A stretch of 64,000 bases of DNA from Chrysophaeum taylorii (lineage: Eukaryota; Sar; Pelagophyceae; Pelagomonadales; Pelagomonadaceae): assembly GCA_029834535.1 (NCBI GenBank), contig JAQMWT010000524.1:434001-498000 (forward strand), read 5' to 3'. The notes beneath the pieces were generated by a model, which made no database searches, was not told where the DNA came from, and saw only the letters and a program-made list of their open reading frames with translations. Positions 8,217-16,974 of the stretch are shown here, piece by piece (position 1 is the first letter of the stretch; the number at the start of each line of letters is the position of its first letter). The translations under genes and the position numbers were made by a program.

Positions 8217-9290
8217 TATCCGTACTACTAATCGACAGATGCTTTGTTTGTTTGTCTGTCTGTCTGTAAATGTCGACTGCTAAGAGGGGGGTGTGTGTGG
8301 GGAGCATGAAGGATGTGGGTGGGTTGTCTGTCTGTCCCTCGATTTAGGGTAAGGATCAGGTAGGCGCGAGAGTAAGGATCAGGTAGGCGCGAGAGCCAGA
8401 CAGTGATCCTCCAAGCCGTCTACGGCGACCTCGCAGACTATTTCCACGACCCGCGGCGGCTCTTTCAGCGCGCCATTCTCACGCCCCGTCGAAACGATGT
8501 TGTCGATGCTGACAACGCCGCGCGCATGACCGCGGCCTTTTTTTCCCGGAGACGAGGCGTCGGAGTTCTTTTCGGCCGACTAGGTTGGGTCGGAAGCCGA
8601 CGCCTCGCTCTTTACAGTCGAGTTTTGAACTCCCTGACAACCAACGGCGTGCTGACTTTGATCTCGAGCTTAAAGTCTTCGCAACCTCGACCCGTCGCTC
8701 GGCCACTGCAACGGTACCAGATACATCATCGATCGTGTCGTTGTCACCGAGGCTCCTCCAACCTGTATCCCTTAAGGCCCGCCTACGCCAAACGATCAAC
8801 AAGAGCCAGGGCCAGAGACGCCCCGCGAGGTCGGCGTCCTCTTGGCGAAGCCCGTCTTCTGCCACGTCCAGCTCTACGTGGCTCTCTGTCGATCGGCAAC
8901 CCCGAGGATAAACTCATCTGGGTCGACGACGCCACCCTACCCCACACGTGCTGCGCAGTGCCGATAAGCCCCCTCCCGGCGTCTACACACGCACTATAGG
9001 TGAACTTGCTGGGACCAGGTGAACTTACTGGAACCAGGTGTGAACTTACTGCGGTTAGAGATTGGGGCTAGGTGAACTTTTTGACCAGATGAACTTCCTG
9101 GGTCCAAGCGAACCTACTGTTTTTAGAGTAAACTCAAAGGAAAGCAGCGTGTGCGGATCAAAGCAGCTTAGATTGGCGGGGGTGGGGGCGACGAGTTCAA
9201 AGGAGAGTGGATGTGAGCACGAGTGGGTTTATGCCGAATTTACTGGGGTTAGAGATTGGGACTAGGTGAACTTACTGGCCTGCACTTGTA
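8217..9290 (+). mobile_element. Decayed PIF1/Helitron-type helicase element, left copy
   Basis: Across three frames the region encodes the C-terminal half of a PIF1-like helicase: LQAVYGDLADYFHD, RAILTPR-NDVVDADNA, LNSLTTNGV, then RQTINKSQGQ (helicase motif in KSQGQT form), PVFCHVQLYVALCR and NPEDKLIWVDD. Frames change several times, so it is not functional. Downstream (9000-9290) are repeated units of the type AGGTGAACTTACTGG. An inverted copy lies at 39,255-43,517. The shared ends are ACTACTAATCGACAGATG (8223-8240) and CTTACTGGCCTGCA (near 9268-9281). I see no clear Helitron TC...CTRR ends, so the class is left open. Confidence 0.65.
8267..8323 (-). mobile_element. Short 3'-end fragment of the (GACA)n-associated retroelement
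   Basis: On the minus strand this matches the 3' terminal unit of the retroelement at 40.5-43.5 kb (CCCACCCACATCCTTCATG ... CTTAGCAGTCGACATTTA). It is bounded on both sides by (GACA)n, at 8252-8266 and 8324-8336. This is what a heavily 5'-truncated insertion into a GACA microsatellite would look like. Confidence 0.5.
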
Positions 9291-9301
9291 AGTTATATCC
9301 C

Positions 9302-10519
9302 TTACGTCGTCGTGCGTTTGGCGATTTTTTCGACGTCGCACAACAATCGGAAGATAGTCGCGTAGGTCGCTGACGACGTCGCGTCGCGCACCGTGCCACA
9401 CAAATGATCCTTTTCGTGCTCCTCCAGGATGCACCATCTGCCTCGACGAATCACCTCGACCCCCGGGTCGACGAGGATCCGGTGCTGTTTCAAGGACGCC
9501 TCGTCGCGAGGGTAGAGCATCGAAAACGTGTTGACAATGCCGTCGTTCTGGAGCCAATCGGCCCGATTGAATCCAGGAAACAATTCGGGGAGCACAAAGG
9601 CGCAATCGAATTCCATGAAATGTGACAGCAAGGCGAGGACGAGCGACGACAAAGAAGAAGAGGCGAGGCGCGCTGGAGGGTGCATCCTCTGATGATTCCT
9701 CTTAGTCTTGGACGACGACGACGACGACGACGACGCGATCGTCGTCTCCGTGGATACGACGCTGATCAAATACACATCATCCATGCCTTTCAGCGTAGAA
9801 TTGCGCCCAAGCCGGAGGATAGGCGACAAACCGTGAAACGCGTTGTCGCGCGAGAGATTATACGGATGGTTGAAGAATCCAAGCCGAGACCAGTGCGTCG
9901 CACGGTGCCACTGAGGCATGCGGAAATCGTAGAGGCGGGAGGTCACCCACGGAAACAGTGACTGCAACTTGAGATACAGCACGGCTAGCACGCCAAATAC
10001 GAAGCCCGCGCTGAAAACTCGAACGCGAAGGTTCTTCCCGACGCCCAAGGAATGCGTCAACGTCGAACCCGTGAGGGGACCTGCGATGCACGTGATACTG
10101 GTCACCCACTTGGCGCTCGAGCCCCTGCCAAAATAATCCTCGCGAATCAACTGGTACAGTTCGATAGCGGTCGTCGATCCAAAACTGTGGCCAATAAGAT
10201 GGACGGGATTCTCACCGGACCACTCGGGGAACTCCCCAGCCTCGTACACCACACCGAACTGATCGTGACCGTGTTCTTCGGCATGATCTCTGCCGTAGTC
10301 TACCCGGCCTCCCACGAGTTGATAGAAGATCTCGCACGCGCGATCGTGGTCTGACGACCCAACCCCAACCTCGACGACGATGTGGTTCGGATTCAACTCT
10401 TCGATCAACTCGAGAGGAAAGTAGTCCGGAAACGTGTTGAACACCGGCGTGCGCCGGCCCCAGCCCATCATCCCATGAATGAGCACGCATGGTTGCGACG
10501 TCCGCAACAAGGTGCTCAT
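9302..10519 (-). CDS. Lipase, alpha/beta-hydrolase of the staphylococcal-lipase type
   Basis: 405 residues, start ATG 10519. The N-terminus QPCVLIHGMMGWGRRTPVFN carries the oxyanion-hole HG. GGRVDYGRDHAEEHGHDQFG is typical of the large thermostable or staphylococcal lipase group. The nucleophile elbow is HLIGHSFGSTT (Ser at about 114). NDGIVNTFSMLYPR near 332 probably holds the catalytic Asp, and the His is likely in the EEHEKDHLCG segment near 370. A Ser run (SSSSSSSSK, about 263-271) sits in a surface loop encoded by a GTC/GAC tract. There is no signal peptide, but an internal hydrophobic segment (VFSAGFVFGVLAVLYLKL) could insert in a membrane. The 3' end lies next to the helicase element. 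Confidence 0.8.
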   Translation of the reverse strand: MSTLLRTSQPCVLIHGMMGWGRRTPVFNTFPDYFPLELIEELNPNHIVVEVGVGSSDHDRACEIFYQLVGGRVDYGRDHAEEHGHDQFGVVYEAGEFPEWSGENPVHLIGHSFGSTTAIELYQLIREDYFGRGSSAKWVTSITCIAGPLTGSTLTHSLGVGKNLRVRVFSAGFVFGVLAVLYLKLQSLFPWVTSRLYDFRMPQWHRATHWSRLGFFNHPYNLSRDNAFHGLSPILRLGRNSTLKGMDDVYLISVVSTETTIASSSSSSSSKTKRNHQRMHPPARLASSSLSSLVLALLSHFMEFDCAFVLPELFPGFNRADWLQNDGIVNTFSMLYPRDEASLKQHRILVDPGVEVIRRGRWCILEEHEKDHLCGTVRDATSSATYATIFRLLCDVEKIAKRTTT

Positions 10520-10964
10520 GGGAGGTAAGGATTATTGACGTGCTTGCGGCACGCCGCGAGAAAAAGAGGGGTCACGATTGCCCCTCCTATTAATAGCTCT
10601 TTTTTCGCGCACGTTGCCGAGATCGCGTCGTTTGAGAGCGAAGACGAAGAGGTGGACGACGCGACCTCGCGCGGCTGCACATTCTTGTCTCGTCCGGGTC
10701 AACATCGCGCCCCACAAAAAGCCGCCGCCTTCTATGATATGATAAACTTCAGTGTACGCTTATACCTACCGGGCTCCTATTGTTGCCCTGGCTGCCGCCT
10801 GAATGTAGAAGTGGCCGCCGCCCTCGGGAATTAATTAATTAATAAAGTTGACTGTCTCCCTGGCGGCGCGGAAGGAAGCTCCCTGCGTTCTGCATTCAGA
10901 ACGGGTCATGGTGGGGTCCCTCGACGACGCATCGCGACCCCGCCACGCTGAGGTATCACGGCGA
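10520..10964. other. Upstream region of the lipase gene
   Basis: 445 bases between the lipase start and the 3' end of the next same-strand gene. A 99-codon plus-strand frame (10,535-10,834) has no recognisable features. AATTAATTAATTAATAAAG occurs near 10,831-10,849. Nothing else is supported. Confidence 0.4.
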
Positions 10965-12020
10965 TTATCTCTTTGTCCAGTCGGCGGTATCGGTGGCGTC
11001 GTCGTCGTCGCATCGGATGAGGCCGAGGGTAGTCAAACCGGCGTCGTCGGCGTCGAGGAAGTCGTTTCGAGAGCGCGCCTCGGGCGAGAGGGCGTACTTG
11101 GCGGCCTTGCCGAAGGCGCTGGTGCCGGGCTCGACGCACGTCGGCTTTGTGTCGAGGTTGGTCGAAGAGACCCAGGTTAGGCCCAGCTCGTGAACGTGGA
11201 TGGCGTCGCACGCGTAAGAAACGTTGTGCGCGACTCCAAAGCCCGAGTTGGGTTGCGCGGTGAGGGTCAGATTGGGCATGACGTCGGCTGCGTACATCTT
11301 GAGGAGGATCGTCGCGCAGGGTTTGAGCTGGGGGGCCCAGTCGGCGAGCATGATGGCTAGCATCGCGGCGACTTGACCGGGCGGAACCCGGTACCACGAG
11401 TTCTTCGGCCCTACGCCCATGTCGCGGAGCCAACGCACGACACGCATATCATCGACGAGGATCATGGTCCTGGTCTCCACGAGCCGGACGTGAACCTCCC
11501 GTTCGAACCGTAGCACGCTGAGGGGCGGGGCCTCTTCGGTCTCGACGACGCTGTCGGCTCGGGTTGAGCCAACCCAGACGCTCAACCAAGACTCGGCCAA
11601 CCTGAGGTGCGCGACGGCGCGAGTAAAGGCCACGCCGCCCTTTGTCGCCAGAGGCGCCCCAACCGCCAGGTCGCAGGATCTCACGACCTGACGGAACCAC
11701 TCGCGTTGCCAGCGGCCGGCTTCGGCGTTGTCGCGGCTGATCGCAAACTTGACATTCGACCCGCCGCACTCGATCCAAGTAACGCACGAGTCGAGGCGAA
11801 CATCGTGCGTGCAGAGGGCTGTTTGCTTCGATGCCCACGCACAAGGCCCGCGGGAGCACCACCTATACACGGTGTACCGCAGGGGCGTCCCCAGGACCCC
11901 CGCCAACTCTGGAAACTCCCCAGCGAGCGTCGCCTCGACCAGCCGGACCGTCGCCCGTCCCCCAAACGCGAAGCACCCAAACCGACGCAACGCGTCTTCC
12001 GCGCGGAGCGGCTCGTCCAT
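10965..12020 (-). CDS. Protein of unknown function, 351 residues
   Basis: The frame has good coding composition from ATG 12020 to 10965, but I do not recognise the family. Visible features: Cys residues in WCSRGPCAWASKQTALC and RLDSCVTWIECGG, a hydrophobic helix GQVAAMLAIMLADWAPQL, and a C-terminal acidic DDDDATDTADW. The stretch YRVPPGQVAAMLAIMLADW, then a Cys, LLKMYA and YACDAIHVHEL, faintly recalls the spacing of the small motif of GT29 sialyltransferases; I do not consider this enough for a call. No signal peptide starts at this Met, so an upstream exon is possible. A TATA-like TATATATCC lies upstream near 12,092-12,100 (minus strand). Confidence 0.6.
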   Translation of the reverse strand: MDEPLRAEDALRRFGCFAFGGRATVRLVEATLAGEFPELAGVLGTPLRYTVYRWCSRGPCAWASKQTALCTHDVRLDSCVTWIECGGSNVKFAISRDNAEAGRWQREWFRQVVRSCDLAVGAPLATKGGVAFTRAVAHLRLAESWLSVWVGSTRADSVVETEEAPPLSVLRFEREVHVRLVETRTMILVDDMRVVRWLRDMGVGPKNSWYRVPPGQVAAMLAIMLADWAPQLKPCATILLKMYAADVMPNLTLTAQPNSGFGVAHNVSYACDAIHVHELGLTWVSSTNLDTKPTCVEPGTSAFGKAAKYALSPEARSRNDFLDADDAGLTTLGLIRCDDDDATDTADWTKR

Positions 12021-13362
12021 TACGCCACGTTTGTTTTGACGAAGATTTTTTTCAATGCCTCAAATTTAAAGAGTTGCCTGTTCTTCGGATAGGATATATA
12101 ACTTGAATACATGACCTGGTCGTCACTTGAATTGATTGAACACACGTGTGTCGCGGGAACGACCATCTGTCGGAGGACTTCTCGGCGTCCTTGAACTTCC
12201 GAGGGGTATCGCGACGCACCGTCTCGCGTCGCCTTGTTACACCCACCGATTATAGTGAAGCAACGGAGAAAGGAACGGGGAAGCAAAAACTTTCGACTGT
12301 CGTCGTATGTCTTTTATGGGACACCGATGGATGGTGATTATAGGTCAAGGGTAGTAGTAGTCTAATACATTTACCGATAGATAGATACGCCGATTCGGCG
12401 AACTCGGGGTTCAGAGGTGATGACGAATCAGAAGTAGGAGAGGAGGAACCGACCCCTGCACGCTACAAAAAAATACACCGCCCTTCCGACTCTTCTCTAT
12501 ACAACCAGACGACTTTTTGAAAAATTACACCGCCCAACCTGATATTCAAGGCTATAGGTAGAAGAAGTATCGAACGTCGTCGTCTACTTCTACCTTGTGG
12601 AGGCAGAGAATTAATTCTCTATCTCAAGTAATGATGACGCACAAGTCGTGGACACCACAATTTTCGTGCGAGCGCATGGACCGTCGTCGATCTCCGGGCG
12701 GCGAAATGAAATGAAATATTTACACTAAATAGCTCTTGACGCAGCTGGCCTAAACTTGCGTTGCCGCGCTTTGATGCGCGTGGTAACCACGCGCACCTCT
12801 ATTCTATTACCTCCGAAAACACGGCGACGCCGAACCGTATCGTGGCATCCTTCCCCAGCTCCGGCGCGTTCTCGAGAGGCTGAACTAGAGTTGAGCTGCA
12901 GGTAAATAAATAAATAAATAAACAAACAAACAAACAAACAAATAAATAAACAAATAAATAAATAAACAAATAAATAAATAAATAAATAAATAAAATAAAA
13001 TAAATGCCTTCGGCTTGTTCTTCGAAATGCGGCGACTCCTGGGTACCTGCTGCGTAGCAGTTGATTGGAAGTAGTCGCTTTAGAGTATGTATTTTCGTCT
13101 CTCCCAGTCGCAAAGCGAGAGCGACCCATTTGTAAATGCTACAACGCATGGTTCTTGCCCGGTGGCGACGTTATTATTAGTCGCAATCACTCGTCGTAGG
13201 CACGTCGGTTGGCGGCAATAGAAATAGCGTTGATGCGCATTTTCGCCACAGGAGGGATGGTTCCTTCTTCCAAAAAAAAAAGCGGCGGGGCGCGCCAGGT
13301 TGTTGTAAGGACAGAACAGCAACAACAAGAAGAGGGTCTCTAATTATAAAAAGGGGACAGAA
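12021..13362. other. Gene-poor interval
   Basis: About 1.3 kb, more AT-rich than its neighbours. Small frames on both strands (for example minus strand 12,725-13,149) are dominated by the tetranucleotide repeat at 12,901-13,003 and are not convincing genes. Confidence 0.5.
12901..13003. repeat. Compound tetranucleotide microsatellite (AAAT/AAAC)n
   Basis: About 100 bases of interleaved AAAT and AAAC units, ending in AAAAT pentamers. Confidence 0.9.
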
Positions 13363-15573
13363 CTAGAGGCCGCCGTCGTCGTCGTGTAGTTGGTCGTCGT
13401 CCCCGGCGAGGGCGTGGTTCCGGGGGAGGAAGAGGGCGACCCCGATGGGGGCCCAAAGGAGGACGAGGAGGAGGGAGGCGAGCTGGGCGAGGGAGCCGTA
13501 GATGATAAAGTGGGAGGAGACGAGGTAGTTTTTGCGGTTCGAGTCAGTTTTTGTGAGGGAGTTAAGGTTGGGGAGCGAGGAGAAGGGGAGGGCCTGGGCG
13601 GCGGAGATGGCGAGGGCGGCGGCGAGGCCCAATGGGGCGGCGGCGTGCGCTTCGAGGGAGAGCTGGACGACGAGGGGCATGACGATAATGGCCGAGACGG
13701 TGTGGGAGACAAAGGTGGAGACGAGGGAGACGAAGGTGACGACGAGAACGCCGAGGATGGGGGGGTGGTGGATGGGAAGGTAGGGGGACAAGTTCTGTCC
13801 GAGGTAGGCGAGGAGGCGGGACGACTGGACGGCCTTGCCGAGGACGTTGCTTCCGCCGAGGAGGCAGAGAGTGTGCCAGGAGAGGGAATTCAGGTCGACG
13901 ACGGTGAGCCAGCCGGCCCCAAAGGCCAGGGCGAGATAGGAGAGGCTGACGATGCCGACGCCGCCGAGGAAGGCGGCGCCCGAGGACCAGAGGACGACGG
14001 TGACGGCCGAGGCCGCGCAGACGGCGACGAGCGGAGGTTTGTACTTGGCTGCCGCGGGGGTTCGAGAAAGTTGTTGTTTGCGGCTGTTGTTGTTGTCCGA
14101 CAGAAGCAGGTCGCGTCCGGGGAAGGCCTTGACGTTTCTCAGAAAGGCCGCGTTGAGGATGCCCCAGCTGGCGACGGTCGACAGGATCGCGACGGGGGAC
14201 GCGACGGCCATCCAAGACCCAAAGGTAACGACGACGTGGGGAGCGAGGGCCTCGACGGAGATGATGTTTTGCATCGAAGCGATGGGGGAGAGCATGCCGC
14301 CGACGTTGCAGGCGAAGGCGAGGCCGAGAAGAAGGGCGCGCGCGAAGGGATGGTCGTGATCCATTCTGGCGAGGTAAGGCTCGGTGACGGCGACGCACAG
14401 GACGGCGGAGGTCGCGTTCGAGAGGACCGCGGACAAGGCGCACGCGAGGACCATGAGGGAAAGCAGAAAGATGCGCGGCGAGCTTCCGGACAACAACCGC
14501 GCGGCCGCGACTTCGACCTGACATCGCGAGAGCGATGCCGAGAGCGCGTACCCCCCGAGCAGCAAAAACGTCGAGGGTCCGAAAAAGGCGTCGAGCACGA
14601 CCTTGGCAGCTTCGTGGGGCCCGAGGACCCGGGACCCGTCCTTGAGGACGCGCGTCACCACCACCAGCGGAGGCACGGCGAAGGCCGTGGCGTGGTAGGG
14701 GACGGCGTTCGTCGTCCACAACACGACGACGGCCGAGACGATCGCGGCCGCTCGAGAGGCGGCGAGATCGTCGGGGAAGCACGGAAACACGATAAAACCA
14801 ACAAAAAGGCCAGCGGCCGTCGCGATCGACAGGATCCTCGAGCCTCCGTGCCGCGGAGGGGCGCGCTTGCTGTTGAAATAGTGGGCCGCGCCGCCGCTCG
14901 CGATTTCAGATTTCCAGCTCAGAAGCTTATCGCGCGACACGAGCGCAGCGATCTTTCCCTCCTCGAGCTCGACCAACGTAGCCGCGCACAGCATCAACGG
15001 CTCGGTCTTGAGCCGCTCCATGAACGCGGGCAGCGCGGGGGCGAGCCCAAACTGCGTTGCCGTCTTGTCGTACTTCTTCACCGCCTTCCTCAAAGCGACG
15101 CCGTTCGTTCGAACGAACTCCTGCAAAGCCACCACCTCGGCGTGCGCGTCCCGCACGGCCTCCAAGTCCAGCCCGTCGACGCGCTTCGCCTTCTCCAGCC
15201 GCTCCCGCACAACGGCGGTCCGCGTCGTCGCGTGAGATCCCGCTCGCGCGATGTCCGTCTCCACCAACGCCCAAAATCGCGACCGCAGACCGTCCAGGCT
15301 CCGCCGCTTTACCACCGGCGCCTCCGTGCTCCCGTACTGCCGCCGCGCCGCGTGCGCGAGACGACCCTCGCCGCGCTCCGCCAGCTCCAGCAGACTCTGC
15401 GCGCTGATCACCTTGATCATATTCCCCACTTCCCGCACGTCCACGTCCCCGCCCGAGTCGTCCTTCGCCTCGCCCATCGCCTCGATCACCTCCTTCAGCT
15501 GCTCGTACCGCACATACCGGTCGCGCCATTCCTGCACCACGTTGGCCGCGAGCGTCTCGCCGAACGCCACCAT
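13363..15573 (-). CDS. SPX domain-SLC13 family phosphate or anion transporter
   Basis: 736 residues. The ATG at 15573 opens a textbook SPX start (MVAFGETLAANVVQEWRDRY, then YEQLKEVIEAM). SPX domains (here about residues 1-210) sense inositol pyrophosphates. From about 245 there are about a dozen hydrophobic segments of the SLC13/DASS type: LWTTNAVPYHATAFAVPPLV carries the conserved N-P of the substrate site, followed by FLLLGGYALSASL, NATSAVLCVAVTEPYL, ACNVGGMLSPIASMQNIIS and a late FVSLVSTFVSHTVSAIIVMP. The order matches yeast Pho87/90/91. The likely role is low-affinity phosphate uptake or vacuolar phosphate export with SPX-mediated control. Length and ends look complete; no intron is visible. 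Confidence 0.9.
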   Translation of the reverse strand: MVAFGETLAANVVQEWRDRYVRYEQLKEVIEAMGEAKDDSGGDVDVREVGNMIKVISAQSLLELAERGEGRLAHAARRQYGSTEAPVVKRRSLDGLRSRFWALVETDIARAGSHATTRTAVVRERLEKAKRVDGLDLEAVRDAHAEVVALQEFVRTNGVALRKAVKKYDKTATQFGLAPALPAFMERLKTEPLMLCAATLVELEEGKIAALVSRDKLLSWKSEIASGGAAHYFNSKRAPPRHGGSRILSIATAAGLFVGFIVFPCFPDDLAASRAAAIVSAVVVLWTTNAVPYHATAFAVPPLVVVTRVLKDGSRVLGPHEAAKVVLDAFFGPSTFLLLGGYALSASLSRCQVEVAAARLLSGSSPRIFLLSLMVLACALSAVLSNATSAVLCVAVTEPYLARMDHDHPFARALLLGLAFACNVGGMLSPIASMQNIISVEALAPHVVVTFGSWMAVASPVAILSTVASWGILNAAFLRNVKAFPGRDLLLSDNNNSRKQQLSRTPAAAKYKPPLVAVCAASAVTVVLWSSGAAFLGGVGIVSLSYLALAFGAGWLTVVDLNSLSWHTLCLLGGSNVLGKAVQSSRLLAYLGQNLSPYLPIHHPPILGVLVVTFVSLVSTFVSHTVSAIIVMPLVVQLSLEAHAAAPLGLAAALAISAAQALPFSSLPNLNSLTKTDSNRKNYLVSSHFIIYGSLAQLASLLLVLLWAPIGVALFLPRNHALAGDDDQLHDDDGGL

Positions 15574-16974
15574 CTAGATCCAGATCACAACTCAATCCGA
15601 ACGTCAGATTCGGCTCATTCAATTTCGACCGTTGACTATGTGCTCATTCAATTTTTACCGTTGACTACAACGTTAACGGAACGAACAGCAACAGGCGCCT
15701 TGTCTCGTCAGCGCCGCGAGGCTACACGACCGTGAGAGAAGAGAGAGAGAGAGACCACGAGGTCATCAATCATCCTCACCGCTCCTTCGTCGAGGGTCTC
15801 CTCGCCAGGCACAACACCCTCGCCTGGGCGCTCGGACGCCAATGACTCGTCGGGCTTTCTACGTTTATGCAGCTGGAGCCCGACGACGACCTTGGCGGCA
15901 CTCCACGTGGCCCGACGGCGCCTCGCTCGCAGCACCTTCTTCTTCTTCTTCTTCTTCTTCTTCTTCGACAAGTTTACCCACGACTGAAAGCTCGTTGTTG
16001 TTGTTGTTGGTTGAAGGCGCGCCTTCGCGAGCTTGATGATATTCGACGATCTCGGGATAATAATAATATTGCGCGTTCGGGCGGATTTTTTTTTACCCCC
16101 GCGGCAACGTTGATCGGATGCGAAGGCGGGGTGGACGCGACGCGTGGTGCCCGACCGCGCATCTGGGATATGCTGCTAACTTCGGAGGCTGAACACTGAA
16201 AGAAGTGACCGCCGAACTTGTAACACGCAACGCCCCGTGAATTTTAAAAGCAAAAGCTAACACGCGATCAAATCCTATATATCCATCACAGAAGACGCGC
16301 CTCATAAGGGTTGGTGGGGGAGGAAGGAGAGGAGTCTAACGCCCGCCCCCTTTAGTCTATCTGCGGTAGCTCTCGCGCTTCAAGTCGTCGTCGCGCAATA
16401 TGGCAACGGAGATAGTTATGATGCCTCGCGGGTGCGTTAGAAAGCATGAATAATCATTGCGAGAGGGAAACTCAGAGGCGAGCTGGCGGTTGGAGAGAAT
16501 GCCGCCACGGTCGAGCATACGGTGGTCCTATGGCTATTATGCGCGCCATCAGCATCGTATGCGACGGCTCGTAACGACGAAGCGCTCGTTCGCGGGATAC
16601 TTCTCGAGTCGCGGGATGACGCGGATAACGACGCGAACTCGCATCCAACAACCTACGGTGCGATAGAGACCGGGGAGGGCACGTCCTCGACGGAATCTCT
16701 GATGCAGCGAGCACATCTCGACGACGAACCTCGTCGAAAACGTTTCGACGAAAGTCGAGAGTGCATCATGGATTCTCAGCAGTCGCCCGGTGGCTTCGAT
16801 CAAAACCCGCTTGTCGTCGACGTCCTCGGAGAAACCGCTGCGGCAGTCCCAGTCAACCGTTTCAACAGCGTCGAGGAAGTGCGACGAAACTTGGTGCGTG
16901 CCGTCGGTCGGCGCTTCCCTAATCTTCTTTTGCCGCAACGAACGTGTGGATCGAAGAACGTAAACTCTTTGCGT
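15574..16974. other. Intergenic or 5' region before the giant gene
   Basis: Contains two imperfect copies of CTCATTCAATTT-ACCGTTGACTA (about 15,615-15,665), a CTT run (about 15,938-15,965), a GTT run (15,993-16,009) and a TATA-like TATATATCC near 16,274. The reading frame of the giant gene stays open from 16,450 but has no ATG before 16,702; see that entry. Confidence 0.4.

Noticed and set aside
8217-9290. Calling the helicase element a canonical Helitron
   Set aside because: No Rep/HUH part and no TC...CTRR ends with a 3' hairpin were found; PIF1-type helicases also occur in other contexts.
13390-15735. 781-codon plus-strand frame
   Set aside because: Antisense of the SPX-SLC13 gene, Gly/Glu/Asp/Arg-rich with no domain.
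16450-16974. In-frame extension of the giant protein upstream of 16,975
   Set aside because: There is no ATG before 16,702, and a convincing signal peptide begins at 16,975; kept only as an alternative.
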